Assembly: GCA_018433835.1 (NCBI GenBank)
Contig: JAHDQM010000028.1
Location: forward strand, 1-64,000
DNA length: 64,000 nt
Reading direction: 5' to 3'
From: Methanoculleus sp.
GTDB taxonomy: Archaea > Halobacteriota > Methanomicrobia > Methanomicrobiales > Methanoculleaceae
The notes beneath the pieces are model-generated. The model did not search any database. It was not told the DNA's origin and saw only the letters and a program-made list of their open reading frames with translations. This document shows, one piece after another, positions 1 to 8,252 of the stretch (within the stretch, counting starts at the first letter, position 1; each line of letters starts with the position of its first letter). The translations under genes and the position numbers were made by a program.

Positions 1-66
1 AGGGGGGTCTCCCCCCTCCCCTGTCCCCACCCCCCGTGGCGATATTCAATGGGAATCCGTGTCCGG
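1..66 (-). repeat. Modular hairpin repeat R1 (partial, cut by window edge)
   Basis: The window opens inside a copy of the dispersed repeat, in inverted orientation relative to R6 and R7. A G6-TCT-C6 palindrome followed by TCCCC at 2-21 is the central pivot. GTGGCGATATTC and then GGAATCCGTGTCCGG form the conserved outer end, matching the reverse complement of the R6 outer end. The rest of the element lies outside the window. No gene is seen between here and the end of the glucanotransferase gene at 205. Confidence 0.75.
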
Positions 67-204
67 TGGTGATTGCGGAGGGGATCATCTGTCAGGCATC
101 ATCCATTCTCCATCTGGTTTTTTATGGATGCGAGTCACTACTCAGCAGAATTCGGCGAAAGATTCCGAAGCACACTTGGCACAGTCGTGGATCACCCCGC
201 CGCT

Positions 205-1704
205 TCATCCCCGTCCCGAAAGTTCCGTCATCCCGCGGAGCCACTCGAACGGCGCACCGGCGAACTCCTCCGGCGTCATCCGCCACTCCCAGTTCCCTGT
301 GGTGGTCGAGGGGTAGTTCATCCTTGATGCGGCGCCGAGGCCGAGAAGGTCCTGCATGGGGACGATGCATGCCCGGGCAACCGATCTCATCGCGAGAAGG
401 ATGAGTTCCCGGTGAATCTCGTCAGCCGCCACCTCCCGCCCGGCGTAGGCAAAGAACCGCTGCCTGTCCTCCTCCGACGCCTCTTCCTCAAACCACCCCC
501 TCGCCGTGTTGTTGTCGTGCGTCCCCGTGTAGCAGATGAGGTTTGGGACGTAGTTGTGGGGGATATGGGCGCTTCTCGCGATTTCCTCGCCGAACGCGAA
601 GAGCAGGATCTTCATCCCCGGGAACCCGAACCGGTCGAGAAGTTCCTGGACGGCCGGGGTGTTCGCCCCCAGGTCCTCGGCGACGATGGCGAAGCAGGGG
701 AACCGCCGGGCGAGCGCCTCGAAAAACTCCGCTCCCGGCCCGTCGATCCAGGTGCCGTGCTCGGCCGTCGTATCGCCCGCGGGGACCTCGTAGTAGTCGG
801 CGAACGCCCGGAAGTGGTCGATCCGGAAGAGGTCGTAGAGTTCGCCGGACCGGGCGATCCTGCTCATCCACCAGTCGTATCCCCGTTCCCGGAGTGTGGG
901 CCAGTCGTAGACCGGGTTCCCCCAGAGCTGCCCGGTTTTGCTGAACATATCGGGAGGCACCCCCGCCACTACGGTGGGGCGGCGGTCTTCGTCCAGTTTG
1001 AAGATCCCGGGGTTCGCCCAGACGTCGACGCTGTCGTATGCGACGTAGATCGGAATATCGCCGATGACCAGAATGCCCCGGTCGGTGCAGTAGCGGCGGA
1101 GGGCCGACCACTGCCGGGCGGCAAGGTACTGGAGGAACTTCTCCTTCCGGACCTTATCGGCGAGGAGCCGGCGCATCTCGTCGAGAGCCTCCGGCTGCCG
1201 GGCCCGGACCTCCTCCGGCCACCGGCTCCACGCCTGCCCGCGGAAATGGTCTTTGAGCGCGACGAAGAGCGCGTGGTCGTCGAGCCACCACCCGCTCGTG
1301 TCGCAGAACGTTTCATACCCGCGCTCCGGTCCAGAGTAGCGGAACCGCTCGTAAGCAAGCGAGAACACCCTTTCCCGGTACCAGGCGGCCGCCTCGTACG
1401 CCACCCGCTCCTCCGGAAAATCGGGCGCCGGCTCCAGGTCGCTCTTCCTCAGGAACCCCTCCCGGACGAGCATCTCCGGGCTGATAAGGAGGGTGTTTGC
1501 GGCAAACGCCGACGGGCTGCTGTAGGGTGAGTGGGCGTACTCGATCCGTGTCGGGTTGAGCGGCAGGATCTGCCAGTAGTGCTGCCGGGCTCGCTCAAGC
1601 GCCTCGACGAACCGGTATGCCGACGGGCCGAAGTCGCCGATGCCGTACGCCGACGGCAGGGACGTGATGTGCAGGAGTATGCCGCTGCCCCGTGTCTGAA
1701 TCAT
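205..1704 (-). CDS. malQ: 4-alpha-glucanotransferase (amylomaltase)
   Basis: Transfers alpha-1,4-glucan segments between maltooligosaccharides or glycogen-type glucans in the cytoplasm (GH77). The 499-residue product has the family length and begins with the typical SGILLHITSLPS segment. The GH77 catalytic blocks are present: RIDHFRAF with the nucleophile Asp near residue 295, VAEDLG with the acid/base Glu near 341, and GTHDNN near 396. The ATG at 1704 is preceded by GGGGAG; the frame stays open about 60 codons further upstream, but that part is low-complexity Arg/Ser and overlaps the proline dehydrogenase gene. It is the last gene of a three-gene minus-strand operon. A role in turnover of storage glycogen is inference. 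Confidence 0.93.
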   Translation of the reverse strand: MIQTRGSGILLHITSLPSAYGIGDFGPSAYRFVEALERARQHYWQILPLNPTRIEYAHSPYSSPSAFAANTLLISPEMLVREGFLRKSDLEPAPDFPEERVAYEAAAWYRERVFSLAYERFRYSGPERGYETFCDTSGWWLDDHALFVALKDHFRGQAWSRWPEEVRARQPEALDEMRRLLADKVRKEKFLQYLAARQWSALRRYCTDRGILVIGDIPIYVAYDSVDVWANPGIFKLDEDRRPTVVAGVPPDMFSKTGQLWGNPVYDWPTLRERGYDWWMSRIARSGELYDLFRIDHFRAFADYYEVPAGDTTAEHGTWIDGPGAEFFEALARRFPCFAIVAEDLGANTPAVQELLDRFGFPGMKILLFAFGEEIARSAHIPHNYVPNLICYTGTHDNNTARGWFEEEASEEDRQRFFAYAGREVAADEIHRELILLAMRSVARACIVPMQDLLGLGAASRMNYPSTTTGNWEWRMTPEEFAGAPFEWLRGMTELSGRG

Positions 1705-1735
1705 GTATAATCTCCCCGGATGCGAGGGTGCGGCG

Positions 1736-2554
1736 CTACGGCACCGGCGTCTTCCCCGCCGCCGCCAGCCCCGCGAGATACGCCTCGCGCCGGGCGACGT
1801 ATATCCTTGCCTGATCGCCGAAGGGCACGTACTCCGCGACGGTCCGTCCCTCCCCCGCGAGCCGGAGTTTCGTCTCGTCCGCAAGCCCCATCAGGAACCC
1901 GAACTCGACCGCCCCGCCCGCGTCCCGCACCAGCCACGCGACGAGATCCGGGTCATGGGTGCCGGCCGAGAACGGCACGCCCCGGTCGAGAAGTCCTGCT
2001 GCAAGTGTGCGAAAGCGCTCCCGGGCCTCGCCGGGGTCGTCCGTATCCGCCCCGTATGCCCCCTTCACCAGGCGGGGCCGGATCCCGTGGCGGACGATGC
2101 GTTCGAGGTCGCCCGCAGTGCGGTCGAGGGAGGTCTGGAGGGCGAGCGTCACCGGCAGCCCCTGCCGGGCGGCGCAGGCGACGGCGGCATCGACCGTCGT
2201 TTTCACGAGTCCCCGCCCCTCCATATCCACCTCAACACCGATGCCGCGTGCATGCGCCCCGCTACAGAGCCGGAGCAGCGAGTCCCGGGCGGCATCCCGG
2301 TCGATGAGCTCACCGAGCGCAGTCATCTTCACGGTGATGGATGCGTCCAGGCCCTGCTCGTCGATCACGGCTACGGCGGCAAAAGAGCGCTCAAGGTTCT
2401 CCCGGACCTGCCGCTCGCTCCGGGCATACTCGCCGAGAGCGGCGAGAATACACCGGATGCCCTGGGCGTTCTGCGCCCGGCACCGCCGGACCGCCGCATC
2501 GAGGTCGGGCAGCGTCCAGCGCTCAACCCTGCCGGAGGTCGAGGGTGCTATCAT
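1736..2554 (-). CDS. Proline dehydrogenase family protein
   Basis: Predicted FAD-dependent enzyme oxidising proline to pyrroline-5-carboxylate. The 272-residue protein fits the monofunctional TIM-barrel ProDH family: VEVDMEG near residue 110, PRLVKGAYGAD near 160, and C-terminal EYVPFGDQARIYVARR near 240 corresponding to the flavin/substrate-binding YVPFG...Y..RR block. No pyrroline-5-carboxylate dehydrogenase domain or neighbour is seen. It starts 3 nt after the TIGR04255 gene ends and stops about 31 nt before malQ, so the three are probably co-transcribed. Proline catabolism is not a usual methanogen trait, so the physiological substrate is uncertain. Confidence 0.8.
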   Translation of the reverse strand: MIAPSTSGRVERWTLPDLDAAVRRCRAQNAQGIRCILAALGEYARSERQVRENLERSFAAVAVIDEQGLDASITVKMTALGELIDRDAARDSLLRLCSGAHARGIGVEVDMEGRGLVKTTVDAAVACAARQGLPVTLALQTSLDRTAGDLERIVRHGIRPRLVKGAYGADTDDPGEARERFRTLAAGLLDRGVPFSAGTHDPDLVAWLVRDAGGAVEFGFLMGLADETKLRLAGEGRTVAEYVPFGDQARIYVARREAYLAGLAAAGKTPVP

Positions 2555-2557
2555 TCC

Positions 2558-3319
2558 TCACCGTGCCTCCTCCTCCTCCCGGATGGCGAAGAGGTCGCGC
2601 AGGGAGTCCCTGATGCAGGCCTCGAAGATGTCCCGCACGTGGGTGTGGGCGATCTCCAGCCAGTCGGCCACCCCATCCACCGGGATGCTCTTCTCTTCTG
2701 CCAGGAAGTAGTCGATGTTTAAGAGGAACGCATTGTGTTCCGTCGACTCGGGCACGGCGTCGGTGAGCTCCACCCGGCAGTTGTCGCGGTTGTCGTGGAA
2801 CGAGAACTCGCACCCGGTGATGAACCCCGCCGGCGCCCGCGGGAGTTCCGGCGGGAGGACGGGGTAGAAGGCGAAGTAGTCCGAGAGTGTCACCTCGCTT
2901 TCCGGGATCTCGATGAGATTGACGTAGCGGAGGTTCATGGTGCCGATGGCGTCGGCGCTGATGACCTCCCGGAACCGTTCGAACGCCCCGTTGATCCGCT
3001 CCGAAAAGGCCTCCCAGTGGACGTACGGCTTCTGGCAGCTCACCGAGAGCAGCCGGGGGCCGACCTGGACCGCACAGCCCTCGTCCTCGGCCAGAAAGAT
3101 CGACCGTTCGGCGACCAGGAGTTCCTCGCGGAGCCCCTCCGGCCCGAGGAGCATGACCACCTCGCGCACGTAGCGCTGGTCTCTCTTCGGGTAGGCGTCC
3201 TTCAGGTGACTGTAGAGTATGCCGGGGTAGGTCATGTCCCAGGCGGTTTCCTCGGGAAACCGGAACTCGCATATCACTTCGGCTGCGGGGGGGTTGACAT
3301 ACTTTCGTATCTCTGCCAT
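2558..3319 (-). CDS. TIGR04255 family protein
   Basis: A 253-residue soluble protein with the N-terminal PPAAEVICEFRF signature and overall length of the sporadically distributed TIGR04255 family, whose function is unknown. The chosen ATG (MAEIRKY) has GGGAG 7 nt upstream; the frame extends five codons to a TTG that lacks such a site. It is the first gene of the operon with proline dehydrogenase and malQ. No catalytic motif is recognisable. The family has a patchy distribution consistent with transfer, but base composition here matches the neighbours. Confidence 0.75.
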   Translation of the reverse strand: MAEIRKYVNPPAAEVICEFRFPEETAWDMTYPGILYSHLKDAYPKRDQRYVREVVMLLGPEGLREELLVAERSIFLAEDEGCAVQVGPRLLSVSCQKPYVHWEAFSERINGAFERFREVISADAIGTMNLRYVNLIEIPESEVTLSDYFAFYPVLPPELPRAPAGFITGCEFSFHDNRDNCRVELTDAVPESTEHNAFLLNIDYFLAEEKSIPVDGVADWLEIAHTHVRDIFEACIRDSLRDLFAIREEEEAR

Positions 3320-3353
3320 CTTCTTCTCCCTCAAGGGGTGTAGGATGGAAGGA

Positions 3354-3368
3354 GACTACATTAAGGTG
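3354..3368 (-). promoter_or_regulatory. Putative promoter box for the TIGR04255 operon
   Basis: On the minus strand the sequence CACCTTAATGTAGTC lies 34 nt before the TIGR04255 ATG. The identical 15-mer occurs at 15219-15233 at similar spacing before another operon, which supports a TATA-type promoter giving a very short leader. Confidence 0.5.
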
Positions 3369-3435
3369 ACTGCTCGGCGGCGAGCGGCCGGCACCCGCAC
3401 GATGCTTTATCTGCCGGGGCTGCTATTTGGGTGCG

Positions 3436-3720
3436 ATGGGCGAGACGTTCCGCCGGACGGTCCACCTGCTCATGGGGGTCCTCGGCGCCGTGATCATTCT
3501 CCGCCTGGACGATAGTGGGGCATTCGTCTTCGTGAGCGCCGCACTCGTCGCCCTGTTCCTCCTCTGCGACGCCTTCACCCGCGGTTACGACGTCCCGGTC
3601 CTCTCCCGGGTGCTGGACGAGTCGGAGCGCACTGAGGAGGTGCCGCTCATGGGAGGCATCGCCTACGCCGCCGGGGCACTCTTCTGCCGAGGGCGCCGTG
3701 CGCGAACCGGGCTGAGATGA
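3436..3720 (+). pseudogene. Truncated diacylglycerol/polyprenol kinase-like membrane protein
   Basis: About 85 residues resemble the N-terminus of archaeal SEC59/CTP-dependent polyprenol kinase-type membrane proteins: RRTVHLLMG, hydrophobic segments, then VLSRVLDESER and GGIAYAAGALF. After GALFC the sequence switches to an Arg-rich tail (RGRRARTGLR) and stops, where the full-length family would continue with further membrane helices and the CTP-binding region. The switch coincides with the beginning of repeat R2, so the gene seems to have lost its 3' part at the repeat junction. The ATG at 3436 is used; a TTG lies three codons upstream. The family assignment is tentative because only the N-terminus remains. 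Confidence 0.55.
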
Positions 3721-3966
3721 GCAGGGTTGTTTGACTACGGTCAGCAGAATAAGCAGGGATGCTGAAAAGTCCCGTACACTGTACCGTGGTCGAGCTCCGT
3801 TCTTTCGCATTTTCGGTGCTCACGCTTCTGCTCGAAGCCTAGCGGCTTCTCAAGCTCCGGACATTGTCCGTCGCACCCTCCGGCCGGTCGCATTTCGCCC
3901 ATCGCACTCCCCATCAGCCCCACCCCACGGGCGATACCAGGGTAAAGCCGTGTTCACGTTCTGACC
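3697..3966 (-). repeat. Modular hairpin repeat R2
   Basis: Inverted-orientation copy. Its end nearest the truncated kinase (GTGCGCGAACCG, then GGTTGTTTGACTACGG) parallels the same part of R3. CCCGTACACTGTACCGTGG around 3770-3788 is the conserved terminal palindrome. A hairpin GAAGCC-TAGC-GGCTTC at 3834-3849 reads with a GCTA loop on the minus strand. CCACGGGCGATACCAGGGTAAAGCCGTG at 3927-3954 is the outer GGTATCGCC/ACGGCTTTAC end (written here as two adjoining blocks of the consensus). No gene is supported in this interval beyond the tail of the truncated kinase. Confidence 0.7.
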
Positions 3967-4073
3967 CGGTTTATGGCCCAGATGGCAGAACTTTTGTACA
4001 TGAGTGTTCCGATCACGGTACATCTAAAGTTTACAGGCCGTTTTGGGGTGTTCTCAGCAGATCTTGATGGCCG

Positions 4074-4784
4074 TCAGCAGAACGGATTGGGGTGGCGGAT
4101 TTTTACCCCCTCCGGCAAAGAAATAATGAACTCGTTGTCGGAAATTCCTGAATTGATCGTGAAATTTTTCACTTCAAAACTTGTTTTCATGTTTCCTGCT
4201 GCGTCAAAGGCCTGGATTCTGGTTACTATCCAGGCTTCCCGGTCAATCCATATCCGGACGTTTCCGTCCCTGCCTTCACCGAAGTAATCGATATGTCCCG
4301 TATTTGTAGCCTTGATAATGTAGGCTTCGCGTCCGTTCACGGTTCCTGTACCCTGATATGATAGATCAAAATCTCCCGAGAACAGCACCGGGGAGGCGAG
4401 TCGATTAGGGTCCGCAATCAAGGGAAAACAGGTTTCCGGGTCCTGGATTGCGAGAATGTCGGCGGTCTGCGATTCCGGGTGATACTCGGTAAAAGTCAGG
4501 TTATGAACCGACTGACTCCAGATCCTGTCGTCAGGATCATACCGGTGCCTGAGCAGATACTGGTAAGGCCGTTTGTAGATAATCTCAATATGGTGCAAGC
4601 CCCCGGGAAGCGTCTGAACAACGGACATTGAGTAATCATCAATCGAGTCGGTTTGAGCTCTGTATTCCTCAACAATCTCGGCGACCGTGTTGGGGGTGCC
4701 CGTACAGCCGGCAGATGCCATGATGCTGACGAGAAGTATGAACAACAGAGTCACGGAAAAAAGTAAGAGTGAATCGTATTTCAT
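4074..4784 (-). CDS. Predicted lipoprotein, LolA/outer-membrane-lipoprotein-sorting-like fold
   Basis: A 236-residue protein with an N-terminal hydrophobic segment ending in a lipobox-like ASAGC near residue 25, so probably exported and lipid-anchored outside the membrane. The mature part has the alternating beta-strand pattern of LolA/RseB-like domains (IVEEYRAQTDSIDDYSM, YKRPYQYLLRHRYDP, GREAYIIKATN, IWIDREAWIVTRIQAFD), seen in many archaeal surface proteins of unknown function. The ATG overlaps the TGA of the upstream gene (ATGA), so the two are translationally coupled. Both genes are visibly less GC-rich than the flanking region and are bracketed by repeats R2 and R3. Confidence 0.65.
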   Translation of the reverse strand: MKYDSLLLFSVTLLFILLVSIMASAGCTGTPNTVAEIVEEYRAQTDSIDDYSMSVVQTLPGGLHHIEIIYKRPYQYLLRHRYDPDDRIWSQSVHNLTFTEYHPESQTADILAIQDPETCFPLIADPNRLASPVLFSGDFDLSYQGTGTVNGREAYIIKATNTGHIDYFGEGRDGNVRIWIDREAWIVTRIQAFDAAGNMKTSFEVKNFTINSGISDNEFIISLPEGVKIRHPNPFC

Positions 4785-6082
4785 TCGGGAATATCCACCA
4801 TCGGGAATGCATTCCATGCCCCGTTGTCCCAGTTATAACCAATCCAGACATAAGGAGGCCAATTAATGCCATCGGGCGATCTGAAATCAAACGACCCGGT
4901 GGTATCAAACACTTCGTCCGGGCGTTTCCAGTCCTCATTGATCCTGCACCAGTCGTTCCGCACCTGAGTGCGTGCGTACAACGTGATCGCCCCCAGCGGG
5001 ATTGTACCAAGCTCTGAGGAGCCCTCGCTGGTTACCAGTTCCGTGGCGGGATTGACAGTATCATTGTAGTCATAATAATACCACAGGTCGTCCCTGACAT
5101 CCTTCAGCCAGATCTGGTACAGCCCGAGATTCTGACCGGTATTCACAAGGACATACCACTCATAACTCTCCGGGAGCACAGTCACAGTAGCGGGTATGTA
5201 CGTTCCAGTCCCTCCAAGATGTTCATCGCTGCCGAGACTCTCCCACGGGTAGACAGGATTTGCATCCTCACCGTTATATACTACAGGGAAAATCTTGATT
5301 GGGGACCCCGCGAAATCACTGCTGTCGTATTCAGCAATGATTTCAATGGTCACGCCATCATTGTAATAGTTTTCCAGTTCTTGGAATGCCTGGTACCTCT
5401 GCCCGGAATAGGTGTATGTCAGCGGAGTAATCGAACCTGTCATATAGGTAATGTCGGGCTCCGTTGCGGCAAATGAAACCCTCCATGCGCATGTTTGTGG
5501 TGTGCACCGAATTACCGGATCTGCCAACAACTGCAAGTACAGGGGTATATCGTCTTCGACATCATCCAAAAGCTGTTGTACCTGGGTTTCTGCTCCTGAT
5601 GTTATGTCCGCTGATGGGAATTCAAACTGCCGGGTGGGAAAAGACAACTTCACCACATCAGGGTCGGGGTTCAGGGCTGCATACATCGATTTCGGAATCC
5701 TGAGAGTAACTGTTTTTTCATCCGCTTTCTGCTGCCTGCTCTTATAGTGCCCGTCTCCATTCATCACGAATTCTGAGTTAAATTCCTCTTTTGAGATGGA
5801 AATATCAATAAGTTCTGGATCGGTACTGGAATTTTTTTCATTAAGCCATGATTCGGGAATGTCAATGATATACATTTCCGATTCGGGCAGCGGTTTTGCA
5901 GGCGGGAGATCTTCCGGGATCTCCAGCGGGAAATCAGCATGGCGCGCATGTGAATTTTTGACAATGTTTGATTCGTCAGGGGTGATTGTCTGAGTGCCCG
6001 CACTGACGGGGACAAACACAACGCTCACAAGCAGTAGTGCCATGAGCAGAGAAAAACCCCTGATCCTGAATTTTAGTTTCAT
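4781..6082 (-). CDS. Secreted protein of unknown function
   Basis: I do not recognise this 433-residue protein. It has a clear signal peptide (positively charged MKLKFRIRG, hydrophobic core, VPVSAG cleavage region) and a soluble, aromatic- and Asn-rich extracellular part with no further membrane helix. The chosen ATG at 6082 has GGAGG 8 nt upstream; the frame extends 15 codons further without such a site. It shares an ATGA overlap with the lipoprotein gene, suggesting that the two products work together at the cell surface. Its base composition is lower in GC than the genes outside R2-R3, consistent with recent acquisition. Two cysteines (RCTPQTC) could form a disulfide. Confidence 0.7.
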   Translation of the reverse strand: MKLKFRIRGFSLLMALLLVSVVFVPVSAGTQTITPDESNIVKNSHARHADFPLEIPEDLPPAKPLPESEMYIIDIPESWLNEKNSSTDPELIDISISKEEFNSEFVMNGDGHYKSRQQKADEKTVTLRIPKSMYAALNPDPDVVKLSFPTRQFEFPSADITSGAETQVQQLLDDVEDDIPLYLQLLADPVIRCTPQTCAWRVSFAATEPDITYMTGSITPLTYTYSGQRYQAFQELENYYNDGVTIEIIAEYDSSDFAGSPIKIFPVVYNGEDANPVYPWESLGSDEHLGGTGTYIPATVTVLPESYEWYVLVNTGQNLGLYQIWLKDVRDDLWYYYDYNDTVNPATELVTSEGSSELGTIPLGAITLYARTQVRNDWCRINEDWKRPDEVFDTTGSFDFRSPDGINWPPYVWIGYNWDNGAWNAFPMVDIPE

Positions 6083-6250
6083 CTCTGTTTCCTCCGTTTC
6101 TTTCCATTTCACGGAGGCATGATCCAAACCTTCATCATTTCAGAGGTGGATAGTATTATGCCTACGGGTAGGTGCGGGTTCAACGAAGTTTCGTCGCTTG
6201 GTGAACCCGTCCTTCTACTTCTCTTGGGACAACCCAGAGTCCCCCACGTG

Positions 6251-6556
6251 GGTGAATTTAATCTGCATCTATTTATGCTTGTCGACGCCTGTACTCTCAT
6301 CCGGTGCAGTTTCCATGCCTTCGAATACTTCGGCGGGGCTACATCGAGGAGATCCTGTATGAAAACGCAAAACGGTGATCCTCAAGCGGGTACTCCGTGC
6401 TGGCGACCATCAATGAAACCCGAAGGTCGAGAACTCCATTGGGTATCTGAAACGGAATTATCTCCTCCCCTGGTGGTCGTTGCAGGCGTCGCCGGCGTTA
6501 TCGAGGCCATCTCCCCGGTCGACGACAACGTGGCGGTTCAGGTGGGGGGGTTCTGA
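6251..6556 (+). pseudogene. IS21-family transposase (istA) relic
   Basis: Fragments of an IstA-type transposase can be read on the plus strand in changing frames. GEFNLHLFMLVDAC...IRCSFHAFEYFGG spans 6251-6337. A shift is followed by GYIEEILYENAK, another shift by KTVILKRVLRAG, then NPKVENSIGYLKRNYLLP, which matches the family's VENSVGYLKRNFLLP-type block. At least three frameshifts and an in-frame stop separate the pieces, so it is dead. No istB and no convincing terminal repeats remain. It lies directly upstream of repeat R3, whose edge starts about 20 nt later, and next to the low-GC secreted pair. Confidence 0.72.
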
Positions 6557-6573
6557 GGAGTGAGTCTTTAATG

Positions 6574-6830
6574 CACGGGGTTGTGCGGGAACCGAGCCCG
6601 AGAAGAGCGAGGTTGTTCGACTGCGGCTGACAGAATTAGCTGGGGCGATGAGAAAGCCTGGTACAGTGGACCGTGGGGACTGCGCACCTTCGGTGCTCGA
6701 ACTCCGCCTGCACCTCCGGTGCACGCGTCGTTTATCGCCATAGGGGGGGTGGGGACAAAGGGGAGTGCGAGCGTAGCGAGCATGAGCACCGATAGGTGCG
6801 ACCAAAAGAAAGGAGCATGAGCCTTTCAGA
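6574..6830 (-). repeat. Modular hairpin repeat R3
   Basis: Inverted-orientation copy. GTGCGGGAACCGAGCC followed by GGTTGTTCGACTGCGG parallels R2. GGTACAGTGGACCGTGGGG around 6660-6678 is the conserved terminus. Two hairpins with GCACC/GGTGC stems at 6684-6696 and 6710-6722 have GAA and GGA loops on the minus strand; a third at 6786-6799 has a GATA loop on the plus strand. TATCGCCATAGGGGGGGTGG then ACAAAGGGGAGTGCGAGCG is shared almost exactly with R8. The G-tract palindrome seen in R5-R7 is not preserved. No gene is seen in this interval. Confidence 0.72.
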
Positions 6831-6884
6831 ATTATCTTACCTGACCGTGCTTGATCCCTCCGGGAAACCCGGCCCTCTCCCCCT

Positions 6885-7253
6885 TCAGTGCCTGACGCCC
6901 CGCTTCTTGAGTTCTTCCGACTTCTTCCTCGAGCACGCCTCGCAGCGGAACTCGGGCGCCGGGTCGTTGGTCCTGTCGTAGTTCTTCGCCCGGACCAGGC
7001 GGTAGCCCCGGGCGACCGTGCCGCAGTCCACGCACCGGACCTCCTCCTTGACCTCCCACTGGGCGGCAAGCGTCTCGGAGGTGAAGATGAACCGGTCGAC
7101 CCAGAAGAAGATGAGGCCGCCGACGAGGTTTGCGATGATGGTTGCGGCGAGCGCCCCAAGGCCCCCGAGCAGCGCAAGCACCCCGGCGAGGATCGGCGTC
7201 GAGAGCTGCCACCGGACGAGATAGAGGCCGTAGCGTTTAAAATTTACATCCAC
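6885..7253 (-). CDS. Small membrane protein with C-terminal zinc-ribbon motif
   Basis: A 122-residue protein with two hydrophobic helices (about residues 16-55) followed by a cytosolic domain carrying CVDC near residue 74 and CEAC near residue 104, a likely four-cysteine zinc site. The C-terminus is basic. The start is a GTG at 7253; a TATA-like GATTTATGA lies about 27 nt upstream, compatible with a leaderless message. It is preceded on the same strand by the tRNA methyltransferase gene 45 nt away. I do not recognise a named family; a small integral membrane protein of Methanomicrobiales is the safest description. Confidence 0.6.
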   Translation of the reverse strand: MDVNFKRYGLYLVRWQLSTPILAGVLALLGGLGALAATIIANLVGGLIFFWVDRFIFTSETLAAQWEVKEEVRCVDCGTVARGYRLVRAKNYDRTNDPAPEFRCEACSRKKSEELKKRGVRH

Positions 7254-7298
7254 GTATAAAATTCGACGGGCCCCCTCATAAATCCGGGGTCGGCATTG

Positions 7299-8252
7299 TC
7301 ACGCAAGTACCAGGATCCGGCGGGTCAGGCTCTTGTGCACCCGCTGCTCGTGCTCCTGCAGGACGGTGAAGTGGCGGGCGGCGATATCCGTGATGTTGCG
7401 GTGCGTGACGACGACCGCGCGCCTCCCCGGCCGGAGGATGCGCCGGACCTCAGCGAGCGATCCGTCGTAGAGCCGGTCCATGTTCTCCGCCCTGATCCGG
7501 ACCGACTGGCCGTAGGGGAGGTCGGTCACGACCGCGTCGAGGATATGATCGCAGATCGGGACCGCCGTGGCGTCGGCGATCATCACGTCCGACTCGGGGA
7601 GGTTCTGCCGGTAGCCGGCGACCATCGCGGGGTCGAAGTCGCTCCCGAGGATCCGGGCTCCGATCTCCCGGGCCTCGAGGAGGATCCCGCCGGTGCCGCA
7701 GAAGGGGTCGAAGACTGTCTCGCCGGGCCGGACCAGGGAGATGTTGACGAGCGCCCGGGCCGTCCGGGGCATCATCACCCCGGGGTGGAAGAACGGCCGG
7801 CGCATGGGGTTCCGGGCATCGAACGCGCCCCGGTCGATCTTTAGGATAACCCGGCCGAAGTAGCAGCGGTCCTCCGAAACGACGGCGCGGTACTCTTCGA
7901 CGGGCTCGCGGAGCGAGACCGGACCGGCGATCAGGCTCCCGATCAGCCGTTCGAGTTCGAGGTGTGCGGCATCCATCCGGCTCCCCCGCATCAGCTTCAC
8001 CCGGCCCGCAAACGGCTTTTCGGTCCGGATGGCAAGGTCGCGGAGGAGAGTCGCAAACGCCTCCCTGGTTGCCTCGCACTCCCCGAGGTACTCCATCACC
8101 GTGTGCGTCAGGGCGAGCCGTCCGGCGGCGCCCGGGTCCGGGCACTCGGCGACCGCAACCTGGGTCCGGGTATCGAGCACGGTGCCCACGCACTCCAGTT
8201 CCGCGACCGGGAGGTCGGGGTGCTCGCCGGAGAGTTCGAAGAGCAGCTTCAT
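7299..8252 (-). CDS. tRNA (guanine10-N2)-dimethyltransferase, Trm11/Trm-G10 family
   Basis: S-adenosylmethionine-dependent methylation of G10 in tRNA. The N-terminal half (about residues 1-150) looks like a THUMP-type RNA-binding module (HTVMEYLGEC, AGRVKLMRGSR, DRCYFGRVILKIDRG). The C-terminal half is a Rossmann methyltransferase with DPFCGTGGILLEA near residue 182 as the cofactor loop and the catalytic DLPYG near 243, the motif typical of exocyclic N2-guanine methylation. The 317-residue length fits archaeal Trm-G10. The single ATG at 8252 is clear. The gene is flanked by repeat R4 upstream and a small membrane protein downstream; neither suggests another role. Confidence 0.87.
   Translation of the reverse strand: MKLLFELSGEHPDLPVAELECVGTVLDTRTQVAVAECPDPGAAGRLALTHTVMEYLGECEATREAFATLLRDLAIRTEKPFAGRVKLMRGSRMDAAHLELERLIGSLIAGPVSLREPVEEYRAVVSEDRCYFGRVILKIDRGAFDARNPMRRPFFHPGVMMPRTARALVNISLVRPGETVFDPFCGTGGILLEAREIGARILGSDFDPAMVAGYRQNLPESDVMIADATAVPICDHILDAVVTDLPYGQSVRIRAENMDRLYDGSLAEVRRILRPGRRAVVVTHRNITDIAARHFTVLQEHEQRVHKSLTRRILVLA

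Noticed and set aside
59-404. Several open frames of 80-120 codons at the window start
   Set aside because: They overlap repeat R1 or the malQ gene on the other strand, are Arg/Ser/Pro-rich, and show no family character.
412-1530. A 372-codon plus-strand open frame
   Set aside because: It is antisense to malQ with the composition expected from a high-GC shadow frame. The same applies to long antisense frames over hemA (13441-14823), fae/inositol synthase (17109-19323), the wHTH/TiaS-like gene (20669-21772), cheA (53540-54985) and Pelota (60379-61839).
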